From: Streptomyces sp. NBC_00190
GTDB taxonomy: Bacteria; Actinomycetota; Actinomycetes; Streptomycetales; Streptomycetaceae
Direction: 5' to 3'
DNA length: 64,000 nt
Assembly: GCF_036203305.1 (NCBI RefSeq)
Contig: NZ_CP108131.1
Coordinates: 6,510,001-6,574,000, forward strand
Position numbers and translations under genes: made by a program. Of the stretch, positions 8,435-17,098 are shown one piece after another. Position 1 is the stretch's first letter, and each line of letters begins with the position of its first letter. The notes beneath the pieces are model-generated. The model was not told where the DNA came from. It ran no database searches and saw nothing but the letters and a program-made list of their open reading frames with translations.

Positions 8435-9301
8435 TCAGCGTTGGTGGAGGTCGGCCGCTGTGCGGAGCGCGGTGTGTAGGTCGTCCATGGCGGGGCGGTC
8501 GCCCGCGGCGTCGGAGAGAGCGCCGGTGACGACGCTGCGCAGCGGCTCGAGGATGAGGGGGAGTTTCGTACGGCCGGCGAGGCGGGGGATGTCCGCGCAC
8601 AGGTAGCGGTAGATGAGGACGGCGAGGCTGAACACGTCGGCTGCCGGGGTGGCCTCGTGGTAGCCAGTGAGGTACTCCGGCGGCCAGTGGACCTCGGGGC
8701 CGCGGTGTTCAGGCCCGCGCGGGGTGGACAGGCGGCGGGCGGCTCCGAGGTCGGTGATCAGGCCCCGGCCCTGGTCGATGAGGATGTTCTCCTGGTAGAC
8801 GTCGCGGTGGACGATTCCACGCTGGTGCAGGTTGTCCAAGCCGTCGGCGACGTCGGCGAGGATGCTGAGACCCTTCCCGGTGTCTTTCGACGAGGCCATG
8901 AAGGCCCGGAAGTTCCTGCCGTCGCAGTGCGGCATGGTGTACCAGTCGAACCGCTCCGAGCTGCCCTGTTCCAGCAGCGGGACGACGTGATCGGTTCCTC
9001 CGGCGGCAGCGGTCAGCTCCGCCTCATGGTGAAAGTCTTCACGGGTGAGGGCACGTTCGGTCTCGGTCATCTGCGCGTACCAATAGAAACCGTACGCGGC
9101 CGGCTTCTGGCTGGGGTCGAGGTCGGCGAGGACGTGGTTGCTGCCGAAGCCCGCCTTCAGTACGACGTCCTGCTTGCCGGGGCGGCTCGCTCTGACCAGG
9201 GTGCTGGCCCGCGTGAACGCGAGGAGGTCGCTGATGTGCCACCCGTCCGTGCGGAGCTGATCAAGGACCCAGGCTGCGGGATGCATCGGGTGCAGGTTCA
9301 T
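8435..9301 (-). CDS. protein-kinase-fold protein (Ser/Thr kinase-like)
   Basis: 288-aa single-domain kinase. Visible elements are VVLK with the ATP-binding Lys at about 49, an alpha-C Glu near 93, the catalytic loop HRDVYQEN at 165-172 and DLG instead of DFG at 184-186, followed by the ...PPEYL... and DVFSL elements of an activation segment and helix F. All catalytic residues are present, so it is probably active. No membrane segment. Start ATG 9301 gives a 41-bp overlap with the preceding P-loop kinase gene. It could phosphorylate the precursor peptide, a small molecule, or a pathway protein; a peptide-modifying role is inferred from its position next to the precursor gene. Confidence 0.7.
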   Translation of the reverse strand: MNLHPMHPAAWVLDQLRTDGWHISDLLAFTRASTLVRASRPGKQDVVLKAGFGSNHVLADLDPSQKPAAYGFYWYAQMTETERALTREDFHHEAELTAAAGGTDHVVPLLEQGSSERFDWYTMPHCDGRNFRAFMASSKDTGKGLSILADVADGLDNLHQRGIVHRDVYQENILIDQGRGLITDLGAARRLSTPRGPEHRGPEVHWPPEYLTGYHEATPAADVFSLAVLIYRYLCADIPRLAGRTKLPLILEPLRSVVTGALSDAAGDRPAMDDLHTALRTAADLHQR

Positions 9302-9938
9302 CGGCTCGCTTCCTGTTCTTGGGGCTGCCGGCCGAGCGGAGGTCCTCCATGCAGGCGTCGACCAGGGCTTCGAGATCGGCATGGGTCATGCAGGGGTGCT
9401 TCAGCACGGGAAGGCCAGTGGCCTTGGTCCAGGCGTCGGCGGCCTCGTTGTAGAGGTCGGCCAGCCGGGCGGCGGCCTCGGGGTGTTCGGTGAAGCGGCG
9501 TTCTGTCGCGCGTCGAGTGATGCGGGTGTGGCAGATGTCGGGCTCGGTGGTCAGCAGGACGGTCAGCTGCGGACGGGCCTGGGTTTGCTCGGCGAGGCGC
9601 TCGACGTACGCGTCGACGGGCTGCTGGTGGAGCAGGGCGAGCAGGCAGGCGGTGGAGAGGGTGAACCGGTCGGCGAGGACCGGGCCCTCGGTGAGGGCGA
9701 CGGCGATGTTGAAGCGGGAGTGCAGGGCCAAGTCCTGTGTGGCGGCCTCGATGGCCTCCTGCTCGTCCCCTCCGTGGCCGGCCCGCAGGCGGATCAGGGT
9801 GCGGGTGGCCGAGTGGGAGAGCCAGGAGCACTGGCCGATGTGGCTGAGGGGGATGCCCTCGGCGTGGGCAGTGGCCAGGAGTTGGTCGCGGAGGGTGCTT
9901 TTTCCGGCGCCCGCTATGCCTTCCAAAGCCAGGAGCAC
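9261..9938 (-). CDS. P-loop (thymidylate/deoxynucleoside-kinase-like) kinase
   Basis: 225-aa P-loop protein with GIAGAGKST immediately at the N-terminus (residues 7-15) and a DRF motif near residue 80 (LADRFTLS), followed by an Arg-rich lid segment near 130-145 (TRRATERRF). This layout resembles thymidylate and deoxynucleoside kinases. GTG 9938 is selected: it begins 5 nt after the stop of the 2OG-like gene and puts the P-loop at the usual distance from the start. A longer frame upstream would overlap the neighbour extensively. In this operon it might phosphorylate a peptide or a nucleoside-like cofactor rather than dTMP; unknown. Confidence 0.65.
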   Translation of the reverse strand: MLLALEGIAGAGKSTLRDQLLATAHAEGIPLSHIGQCSWLSHSATRTLIRLRAGHGGDEQEAIEAATQDLALHSRFNIAVALTEGPVLADRFTLSTACLLALLHQQPVDAYVERLAEQTQARPQLTVLLTTEPDICHTRITRRATERRFTEHPEAAARLADLYNEAADAWTKATGLPVLKHPCMTHADLEALVDACMEDLRSAGSPKNRKRADEPAPDASRSLGP

Positions 9939-9942
9939 GCGC

Positions 9943-10677
9943 TCACCCGGCCGCGGTGGGCTCGGCGATGAGCCAGCTGATGAACTTGGCGACCCGGCCA
10001 GCGGTGACCGGGAGGGTTCCGTGCGCGAGCTGGGAGCCGTACAGCAGGGCGGTACCGGGCGCCGGGGCGACGCTCCAGCGGGTTCGGGGCATCTGCTGGA
10101 ACCAGGTCGCGGAGTTGTCCGCGCCGTCGTGGGCCAGCCACATGCCCTCCGCGTAGCCGTTCGATGCGGCATCGGGGGCCTTGCCGTTCCACAGCCGGTC
10201 GCTGGAGGAGGTCTCGACGTAGAAGTCGCCCCCGGCGTCGGCCTGGGTGATCACGACGCTGATGCCGGCGATCTGGCGGGGCCAGGCGAGCGGGTCGGGG
10301 GCGATGCCGTCGAGGTGGCAGGTGATGTGCTGGCCCACGCCGTACTCGACGTACGTCCACGGGCGGCAGATGGTGATCGAGGGCATGACGCGGGAGAGCT
10401 CCGGGCGAGCGCGTTCGAAGGCGTCGCCCAGGAGCTTCTCGGCGGCCTGGGGGATCGAGGGGATCTCGACGCGTCCGGCCGGCTCGTAGACGGCCATGGC
10501 TTGTTCGGGGCTGTGGCCGGGGATCTCGTGGATGGAGGTGCGGCGCTCGTCACCGAAGCGGCTGGTGCCGCCGTTGGTCAGGACGTCGTTCATCAGATTG
10601 GCGAGGTGGGTCCGCTCGGCGTTGCTGAGGAAGTTCTCGATGCTTCCGACGCCGACGGTCTCGGCTATGTGGATCAC
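9943..10677 (-). CDS. 2-oxoglutarate/Fe(II) oxygenase-like protein
   Basis: 244-aa protein with a double-stranded beta-helix pattern and the facial triad H121-x-D123 (CHLDG) and H219 (LAHGT), plus Arg about 228 for 2-oxoglutarate. It fits the 2OG-Fe(II) dioxygenase superfamily, which hydroxylates or otherwise oxidises peptides and small molecules. Its start overlaps the stop of the upstream gene by ATGA, and 4 nt separate its stop from the next gene. Together with the HExxH protein the operon would have two different 2OG-type oxygenases. The substrate is unknown; the precursor peptide is the obvious candidate. Confidence 0.65.
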   Translation of the reverse strand: MIHIAETVGVGSIENFLSNAERTHLANLMNDVLTNGGTSRFGDERRTSIHEIPGHSPEQAMAVYEPAGRVEIPSIPQAAEKLLGDAFERARPELSRVMPSITICRPWTYVEYGVGQHITCHLDGIAPDPLAWPRQIAGISVVITQADAGGDFYVETSSSDRLWNGKAPDAASNGYAEGMWLAHDGADNSATWFQQMPRTRWSVAPAPGTALLYGSQLAHGTLPVTAGRVAKFISWLIAEPTAAG

Positions 10678-11306
10678 TTCGTGGTTCCCCCTTGCTGGAG
10701 CACGCGGTGGATGTCGTTCAGGTCCGTGCAGTGGTTGAGCCAGCTGACGACCGGCCTACGGGTGGCAGCCAGCGGGTCCCGCCACAGGGCGAGGAGCTCT
10801 CCGGTCAACGGCAGGGCGCTGCTGTCGGGCAGCAGGTCAGCAGCAGGTGTCTCGGCCTGGGCCAGGGTGCGGCACGAGGTCCCGTGCTGCTGGGTGAAGA
10901 CGAGGGCGAGACGGGTTGCGGCCGTGGTGCGGCAGGCCCACACGAGGGGGTCCGGGGGCAGTGGCAGTCCGTATGAGCGGTGTTCGGTGACTGCCCATGC
11001 CTGGGCGATGGCGGCGCCGGAGGCTGCGATGCGGCAGGCCGCGCAGCATCGGTGGTCGGAGTCCGGGCATGGGCGGAGGTGCTCGCCGAGGGTGGTTGCG
11101 ATCTCGTCGAGGACTGCCCAAGCGGTCCTCGCCAGCACGGTTCCGACGTCTGGCTGTCCGGATCCCGCGGTGTCCTTTTGGTTGCAGCAAGGCTCGCCCG
11201 CTCCGGGCTGCTCGCTGGAGGTGAGGGCGGGTTCGATGAACAGGGTGTGGAAGTAGGCGATGCGTCCGAGGAGCTGGTGAATGGTGACCGCGTCGCCGGG
11301 CTTCAT
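10674..11306 (-). CDS. Cys-containing hypothetical protein of the radical SAM operon
   Basis: 210-aa protein I do not recognise. It is mostly helical in character, with a central cluster of Cys and His (CPDSDHRCCAACRIA near residues 78-92) plus a CC pair near 41, suggesting a metal or iron-sulfur site. ATG 11306 overlaps the radical SAM stop (ATGA) and its own stop overlaps the next start (ATGA), so it is made in step with both neighbours. It could be a partner protein or peptide-recognition subunit for the radical SAM enzyme; that is inference from coupling only. Confidence 0.6.
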   Translation of the reverse strand: MKPGDAVTIHQLLGRIAYFHTLFIEPALTSSEQPGAGEPCCNQKDTAGSGQPDVGTVLARTAWAVLDEIATTLGEHLRPCPDSDHRCCAACRIAASGAAIAQAWAVTEHRSYGLPLPPDPLVWACRTTAATRLALVFTQQHGTSCRTLAQAETPAADLLPDSSALPLTGELLALWRDPLAATRRPVVSWLNHCTDLNDIHRVLQQGGTTK

Positions 11307-13189
11307 CGCAGCACCCCCTCGGGGGCTTGCGGCGACGCCGGTAGCGGGCAGGCGCACGCGGATTCGGCCTCGGGGCGCTCGGCATCGAGGGCTGCGGCCA
11401 ACACAGCGGTGGCCTCGTCCAGGCGGGCAAAGTAGCCGTCCCACCCCTGACCGGAGCCGGGGTCCAGGCTCAGGTCGAGGACCGGGGTGGTGGTGCCCGT
11501 GTTCTCACAGGTGAGCTCCGAGCGTCCGACGTTGACCTCGATGCCCTCGGGGAAGAGGGCGGTTGCGAAGGTGGCAGCGCGGCACAGGGCCGCAGCAGCG
11601 CGGGCGTACTCCTGGCGGTCGCGGGGGAGGAGCCCGATGCGTAGACCCGTTGGGGCCAGGTCCGTGCCGGTGTACTGGTGGCCCTGGCAGCTGTCGTACG
11701 TCACGAGCCCCCAGGCTCGGGTGACCGTGTCGACCAACGGCCAGACGCCGGGTTCGATGGCGGCCCGCCACATCGGGTGGGCTGGGGTCAGGTCGTCGGC
11801 CTCGTGGATACCGGCGAGGCCGACAGTGTTGATATTGCCGTGCTCACTGGTGTGCAGCCTGACTTCGTTGCCGACGAGGTCGGGAGTGTCCCAGCGGTTC
11901 AGGAAGGCGTTCACGTCGTGCATGCTGTTCGGGGTGCGCGGGCGCCAGCGCAGGCTCTGGCACCAGGCGCCGGCGGGGTGCGCCGGCTGGGCCAGCAGGG
12001 CGGCGACGCCGTCGATCATGCGCATGCGGTAGTCGCAGTACGCGTCGTGATCGTTGGTCGGGTCCTGGCGCCAGCGGGTGGCGATGCACCCTCCGCCGCA
12101 GGTGGTGCGGTAGTCGCAGGTCGTGCACCTGTCCATCAGGGCTTTGCCCTGATCCAGGAGGAGGGAGTCCTGCTGGGCGCGGACCACCTCGTGCTCGTCG
12201 GCCGTGGACTCCAGCTGGGTGAGGCGGGCCTGGGGCCAGGGAAGTTCGTCGCAGCTCCCGAGGCGGCCATCGGGGTAGAGGGTGAAGACGTGGTCGCACT
12301 TGAGGTCGGAGAAGTGGCAGAAGCCTGTCGTCAGACCCCGTAATCGCCGGATCGTGGAGACGGCCGGTTCCAGCTTGATACGGGCGCAGTGTCCGGCGGT
12401 GATCCAGTAGGCGGTGGCGGCAATGACGAACTGGGCGTATTCGTCAGGATGGATCGCCCAGGCCGGGCCATCGGCTGCGTTCACGGCAGCCTGCTGAAGC
12501 AGTCGGCTGGCTGACTTGCGCCTGCTCGGCAGGGCCGTGGAGCGGCGGATCGTGGAGTCGAAGCAGGGTACGAAGCTGATCGCGTTGACCGAACCGAAGC
12601 CGGCGAGGTGGTCCAGCACCTCTTCGGCGCGGTCCAGCACCGCCGGGGTCACCGCGGCGATCACACCGACGCTCCGGCCCTGCTCCGCGAGAAGGTTCAG
12701 GGCGGCGGCGACGCGCGGATACACGGGCTTGCCGTCGTAGCCAACACGCCAGGCGTTGCCCTGGGCGTCCCCGTCGAGGGAGATACCGATTCGGAGGCCA
12801 GGGCAGAGAGTGTCGAACATGTCGAGCCACCCGCCGTCGAGCAGGACACCGTTGGTCTGCAGGCTGACACGGACGACCTGCGGCAGGTCGGCGAGCTCCG
12901 CGAGGATCTCGCCGATGTGCTCCCGTCCCGCAGTCAGGGGCTCGCCGCCGTGGAGTTCGACGGCGAGCTTGCGGCCCTTGAAGATGTCGGCCAGGCGCCT
13001 GATCTGGTCGGCGCTGACCCTGGCGCCCCCAGGCGCCTCCTTGCGCTTCTCGTAGCAGTAGAGGCAGTCGATGTCGCACGTCTCGCCGCGCGTCTTGACG
13101 ATGACCGACACCGCGGTGCCGGTGTCATCGGCGTCCAGGTTCCGGTAGAGCCTGTTGATCGTGTGGCGCTGTTCTGTGCTGTGGTTCAT
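11303..13189 (-). CDS. radical SAM/SPASM peptide-modifying enzyme with C-terminal extension
   Basis: 628-aa radical SAM protein. The CxxxCxxC cluster is at C38, C42 and C45, and HGGEPL is near residue 90. A SPASM-type Cys-rich region lies near 290-390 and includes CTTCDYRTTCGGGC. These features place it with peptide-modifying enzymes such as the FxsB and cyclophane-forming groups. The last ~230 residues (about 400-628) are an extra domain with short motifs such as TYDSCQGH that I cannot assign. GGAGGGGG precedes ATG 13189. It follows the Nudix gene by 39 nt and is coupled to the next gene. Probable role: carbon-centred crosslinking or oxidation of the 47-aa peptide. Confidence 0.85.
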   Translation of the reverse strand: MNHSTEQRHTINRLYRNLDADDTGTAVSVIVKTRGETCDIDCLYCYEKRKEAPGGARVSADQIRRLADIFKGRKLAVELHGGEPLTAGREHIGEILAELADLPQVVRVSLQTNGVLLDGGWLDMFDTLCPGLRIGISLDGDAQGNAWRVGYDGKPVYPRVAAALNLLAEQGRSVGVIAAVTPAVLDRAEEVLDHLAGFGSVNAISFVPCFDSTIRRSTALPSRRKSASRLLQQAAVNAADGPAWAIHPDEYAQFVIAATAYWITAGHCARIKLEPAVSTIRRLRGLTTGFCHFSDLKCDHVFTLYPDGRLGSCDELPWPQARLTQLESTADEHEVVRAQQDSLLLDQGKALMDRCTTCDYRTTCGGGCIATRWRQDPTNDHDAYCDYRMRMIDGVAALLAQPAHPAGAWCQSLRWRPRTPNSMHDVNAFLNRWDTPDLVGNEVRLHTSEHGNINTVGLAGIHEADDLTPAHPMWRAAIEPGVWPLVDTVTRAWGLVTYDSCQGHQYTGTDLAPTGLRIGLLPRDRQEYARAAAALCRAATFATALFPEGIEVNVGRSELTCENTGTTTPVLDLSLDPGSGQGWDGYFARLDEATAVLAAALDAERPEAESACACPLPASPQAPEGVLR

Positions 13190-13228
13190 CGGCTGCCCCC
13201 TCCTATGCTGCCGTGACCGGATGCCTGG

Positions 13229-13663
13229 CTAGTCGGACAGACGCCCCAGCAGGGCGCCCTGGCCGGACTGGAGAATGTGTGCGGCCTCCAGCGGCATCCA
13301 GAAGCACTCGAAGTGAGTCGGCTCCTGCTCGCCGTCGTGGTCCTCTTGGCTCATCCACCGCTCCGGGGTCGGCTCGGTGAGCTCCAGGTAGAAGACGTGC
13401 CGGTGCTGGATCTCGAATCGGTACGGGCTGATGTCGTACTCGGTCTCGCCGAGCTTGCGGACGATCTTGAAGTCCGACAGGCCGGTCTCCTCGCGGGCCT
13501 CGCGCAGAGCGGCGGCCTCCGGGGTCTCACCGGGACGGATGCTGCCTGCGGGCACCTGGATGCCAACCTCCTCGTAGGAGTAGTCGGTGTGGCGGAACAC
13601 CAGCAGGCGCCCGTCGCGCACGACGTAGACGAGGACCTTTTCCTTCGTGACCTTCTCGGGCAT
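13229..13663 (-). CDS. Nudix hydrolase
   Basis: 144-aa Nudix protein with a complete Nudix box: G...E then REAREETGL, at about residues 44-66, fitting Gx5Ex7REUxEExGU. It would hydrolyse a nucleoside-diphosphate-linked compound. ATG 13663 is preceded by GGAGG at the right distance; a start at 13678 would lack it. It is the first gene of the long reverse operon. Its tie to peptide modification is unclear; removal of damaged cofactor or regulation by a nucleotide are possibilities. The gap 13664-13813 upstream holds the presumptive operon promoter. Confidence 0.85.
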   Translation of the reverse strand: MPEKVTKEKVLVYVVRDGRLLVFRHTDYSYEEVGIQVPAGSIRPGETPEAAALREAREETGLSDFKIVRKLGETEYDISPYRFEIQHRHVFYLELTEPTPERWMSQEDHDGEQEPTHFECFWMPLEAAHILQSGQGALLGRLSD

Positions 13664-13813
13664 AGCAACAACCTCCACTTGGTACAGGAGCTGATTCGTG
13701 GGCCGGCCCGGTAGAGGGCCGGGGACTGCTTGTCCCGTGGTCGACTGCGATAGTCGGTGTCCCGGGGAAGCCCACGAGTCTAGGCCCCCAACTTGCTGTC
13801 AAATCAGCGCTAT

Positions 13814-14410
13814 TCAGTCGATGGACTGGCCCGTAAAGGGCCGCCATGCTGTCGGGGCTGCAGTCCGGCGCCAGGCCCCCGTTCGGGTGTGCGATGGCGC
13901 TCCAGCTGCCGGTGTACGAACCCTCGTCACCGCCCGATCAGCCACGTCGCCGGTATGGTCGTGGAGCAGACGCCGATCACGACGGCTGTCCTGATCTGTC
14001 GGTCGATCACCCGCGCTGCTGGGCAGATCGAACTCCGCCCAGCAACGCTTGCCCGTCGCCGTCAGATCGGCACCGTGGCGGTCGGCGAGCACGGATACGA
14101 GATACAGACCGCGCCCAGACTCGGCGCTCCCGCTCAAGGGTTCCGGGTGCGGCAGCACCTTCGCCGCGTCGTGCACTTCGACCACAAGCACCGGCCCCTC
14201 CTGACTAACGCTGACGGTGACCGGACCCGACGCGGTGTGACGCACAGCGTTGGTGATCAGCTCACCAGCCGCCAGCTCGATTCCGTCTAGGGCCTCCCCG
14301 TCGATCCCTATGCCCCAGGAGTGAATGCCGGCCACGACGCGGTGTCGTGCCTGCTGGGCGGCGGCTGCCGTTCGGGCGACGGTGAACGCGAGCTGGTGGT
14401 GCGCTGCCAT
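13814..14410 (-). CDS. anti-sigma/SpoIIAB-like histidine-kinase-type ATPase
   Basis: 198-aa protein with a GHKL ATP-binding domain: N-box ELITNAVRHT near 55-65, VEVHDAA near 85, G1-like GRGLYLV near 105. There is no dimerisation or receiver domain, as in the many stand-alone anti-sigma-like ATPases of Streptomyces. ATG 14410 is used because the domain begins directly after it. The C-terminal ~70 residues are low-complexity and Arg-rich. It is divergent from the TPR regulator gene at 14640 and may regulate the cluster through a sigma/anti-sigma partner switch, which is not shown here. Confidence 0.8.
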   Translation of the reverse strand: MAAHHQLAFTVARTAAAAQQARHRVVAGIHSWGIGIDGEALDGIELAAGELITNAVRHTASGPVTVSVSQEGPVLVVEVHDAAKVLPHPEPLSGSAESGRGLYLVSVLADRHGADLTATGKRCWAEFDLPSSAGDRPTDQDSRRDRRLLHDHTGDVADRAVTRVRTPAAGAPSHTRTGAWRRTAAPTAWRPFTGQSID

Positions 14411-14639
14411 GAGTGGGCCTCCTGGGCTACCTGACTTGCGTAACCACGGCGGTGACTCGGCCTCGCAGGGCGCTGTCTTGCCGGGGCGAAGACGAAGTGT
14501 TCCCGGCGGCTCCCGCCTGAACGAGGCCCTGAACGACGCCGAACGCGGCCCTTTCATGCCTAACCGATGTCTATTCACCGTCCACCTGGATTTTCTGGAC
14601 AACAGATCTTCGATCGGGGGCTGTTGATGTCTAGCGTGG

Positions 14640-16043
14640 ATGTCGGACAAGGAACCCCGGCATGAGGGAGCGGCTGTGGAGCCATCAGGACCGACCCTCT
14701 TCCAGACTCTGATCAACCAGCGGGGCTGGCAGGACTACCAGGTCTTCAAGCGGCGCTACGAGCAGGCGGCCAAGCAATTAGCGGAGTTGGAGGGACCGCT
14801 CTCGATCTCGACCGCGACGATCGAGAAGCGGCAGTTCTTCCGATACGCGCATGGCGAGGTCCGGACCCCGCAGACCGTCGCCCGCCGCGTCCTGGAGTTC
14901 ATGTTTTCGGGCATCCCGGCCACCCGACTCCTCGGGCCTGCGGAGTCCAAGCCGGGCCCCTCCCCACATTACCCAGCGGCTGACGACCGAGATGCAGTGG
15001 ATCCATCCGAGTACGGCCTTGAAGACGTGGTCATGGCGGCGGCGAATGAGTCGGCGCAGTTCGCGGCCAAGGCAGAGAGCAGCAACGTGGGACCGCACAC
15101 GCTGGAGCAGCTGGAAGCTGACATCCGCCGCCTCGTCATGACGTACCCCAACCGGCCCGTCGGGCCCCTGTTCCGCGAGGTCCGTGCCCTCCGAGACCGC
15201 GCCTTCGAACTTCTCGAAGGACGTCAGCCACCGCGGTACACCTCCGACCTCTACGTGGGCGCCGGCGTCCTGTGCGGCGTTCTGGCGAACGCCAGTTTCG
15301 ACCTGGGCCGCTACGACGCGGCCGAGACACAAGCCCGTACCGCCTTCCTGTTCGGCGAACTCGCGGGGCACAACGGACTGCGCTCCTGGGTACGCGGACT
15401 CCAGGCCCTGATCGCGTACTGGGACGGTCGCCCCGTAGACGCTGTACGCCTTGCGGACTCCGGAAGCGCGTTCACCCCGGAGTCCGGCACGGCGCAGATC
15501 CGGCTGGAGAGCATCAAGGCACGCGCCTACGGCCAGCTCAGCAGGGGCAGCGATGCCCTGGCGGCCCTCAGCGCCGCCGACCACCTGCGAGAGCGTCTCG
15601 CCGAGGGGGACGAACTGCCAGGCGGGATGATGGCCTTCCCCGTCGAGAAGCAACTCTTCTACTCCAGCAGCACGCACCTCTGGCTGGCAGGCACCCAACA
15701 CCTCAGCGATGCCGAGGCTCGCGCCGACGAAGCTGTGGAGATGTTCCAGTCAGCGCCGCCGGAGCAGCAGAGACTCGGCGAGATGTCCCTGGCCCGCATG
15801 GACCTGGCCATGGCTCGGCTGGGCCGAGGAGACATCGACGGGGCGGCGACCCAGATCCACGCCGTCCTCGGGGTCAGCGCCCGGCGCCGCACCGAGAGCG
15901 TCGACCGCCGGATCGGCCAGTTCAGTCGTCAGCTCGCGCTGCACCCCGGGGCCGGATCACCTGCCGCGATCGGCCTTCGTGAGGTGATCATTGCTCATCA
16001 GGAACGCATGCCCGCTCAGCTCCCGCCAGGAGGCAGCCAGTGA
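14640..16043 (+). CDS. XRE/TPR-type transcriptional regulator
   Basis: 467-aa protein. The N-terminal ~100 residues carry a Streptomyces-type helix-turn-helix region (TLFQTLINQRGWQDYQVFKR...), and residues ~150-460 are helical TPR-like repeats typical of multi-domain regulators that sense peptides or other ligands. Its stop overlaps the start of the reductase gene by GTGA, so the two are coupled. It is transcribed divergently from the ATPase gene at 13814-14410. As the only complete large regulator near the radical SAM operon it is the best candidate for its control (inference). Confidence 0.75.
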   Translation: MSDKEPRHEGAAVEPSGPTLFQTLINQRGWQDYQVFKRRYEQAAKQLAELEGPLSISTATIEKRQFFRYAHGEVRTPQTVARRVLEFMFSGIPATRLLGPAESKPGPSPHYPAADDRDAVDPSEYGLEDVVMAAANESAQFAAKAESSNVGPHTLEQLEADIRRLVMTYPNRPVGPLFREVRALRDRAFELLEGRQPPRYTSDLYVGAGVLCGVLANASFDLGRYDAAETQARTAFLFGELAGHNGLRSWVRGLQALIAYWDGRPVDAVRLADSGSAFTPESGTAQIRLESIKARAYGQLSRGSDALAALSAADHLRERLAEGDELPGGMMAFPVEKQLFYSSSTHLWLAGTQHLSDAEARADEAVEMFQSAPPEQQRLGEMSLARMDLAMARLGRGDIDGAATQIHAVLGVSARRRTESVDRRIGQFSRQLALHPGAGSPAAIGLREVIIAHQERMPAQLPPGGSQ

Positions 16044-16882
16044 CGACCGTGACCCTCTTGCACCCCGGCGCCATGGGCGCGGCCGTCGCCGCCCAGGCCG
16101 TCAAGGCAGGTCACGAGGTGCTGTGGGTGCCGGAAGGCCGCAGCGACGCGACGCACCGACGCGCGAAGGAAGTCGGCGCCACCGCGTGTGACTCGCTCGA
16201 CGAAGCGCTGGAACGGAGTGAGATCGTCCTGTCGATCTGTCCTCCGCAGGCCGCCGAAGACGTGGCGACCACGGTCGCCGGCCACGCCTTCGCCGGGGTG
16301 TACGTGGACGCCAACGCGATCAACCCCAAGCGAATGCAGCGAATCGCGGAGGAGATCAGGCCGGGCGCCATGGTCCTGGACGGTGCGATCTTCGGCCCGC
16401 CGCCCGGTGGCCAGCGGGCTGCTCGCCTCTACCTCGCCGGCGAAGCCCAGGCTGTGGACACGGTGCAGCCCGTGTTCAAGGACACCGCATTGCACGTCCG
16501 CCGCACGAGCGGCAGCGTCGGCTCAGCCTCCGCGCTGAAGATGGCATTCGCCAGCTACCAGAAGGCCGCCCGAACTCTCGCCGGCGTGGCCCACGCGCTG
16601 GCCGACGCTCATGGCGTCGGCGACGAGCTCACGGCCGAGGCGCAGGTGATGGCGTCCAACATCCTCTCCGACCCTGGATACCTTCCCAGCGTGGCCGCAC
16701 GCGCCTGGCGCTGGGCTCCGGAGATGGAGGACATCGCCGAAACGCTCCGCACCGCCGGGTTGCCTGTAGATATGGCCGAAGCGGCGGTCGCGGTCATGGC
16801 CCGCTGGGAAGGAGACAAGGACCACTACGACCTGTCGGTCGCAGAGGTCTTGTCCCATTTGCGGGAACAGCCTGCTCGCTGA
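16040..16882 (+). CDS. NAD(P)-dependent beta-hydroxyacid-dehydrogenase/imine-reductase-like protein
   Basis: 280-aa protein with an N-terminal Rossmann fold (LLHPGAMGAAVA, GxMGxx near residues 6-17) and a C-terminal all-helical domain of the DUF1932 type near 190-255. This places it with 6-phosphogluconate/3-hydroxyisobutyrate dehydrogenase relatives and imine reductases. The usual catalytic Lys may be K172 in LKMAFASYQK. GTG 16040 overlaps the regulator stop. The substrate is unknown; coupling to the regulator and closeness to the RiPP-like operon suggest a tailoring or linked metabolic step. Confidence 0.8.
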   Translation: MTTVTLLHPGAMGAAVAAQAVKAGHEVLWVPEGRSDATHRRAKEVGATACDSLDEALERSEIVLSICPPQAAEDVATTVAGHAFAGVYVDANAINPKRMQRIAEEIRPGAMVLDGAIFGPPPGGQRAARLYLAGEAQAVDTVQPVFKDTALHVRRTSGSVGSASALKMAFASYQKAARTLAGVAHALADAHGVGDELTAEAQVMASNILSDPGYLPSVAARAWRWAPEMEDIAETLRTAGLPVDMAEAAVAVMARWEGDKDHYDLSVAEVLSHLREQPAR

Positions 16883-17098
16883 GCGGCGGCCGCCTCAAGA
16901 CAGTGGCGTGCTCGCGGACCATCTGCTGACCAGAGGCAGAGAGGAAGCGGAAGATGTGGTTGAACGGGGTGGTCCTGTGCGGCTCCGGTCGCCCGGTCGC
17001 CAAGCAGTTTTTCCTGGCCTTGGCGGCAGCCGCAAGCACCGGAAAGGATCGGTGGCCGGGAGGGTTCCTGGCCACCGGTCGCACGGTGTTGCTCAGTG
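16883..17098. other. 216-bp spacer with a possible gene fragment
   Basis: A short plus-strand frame at 16954-17118 (54 codons, MWLNGVVLCGSGRPVAKQ...) has a protein-like composition but no upstream ribosome site. It runs into the decayed copy that starts at 17099, so it is probably a truncated gene end. No other signal seen. Confidence 0.3.
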
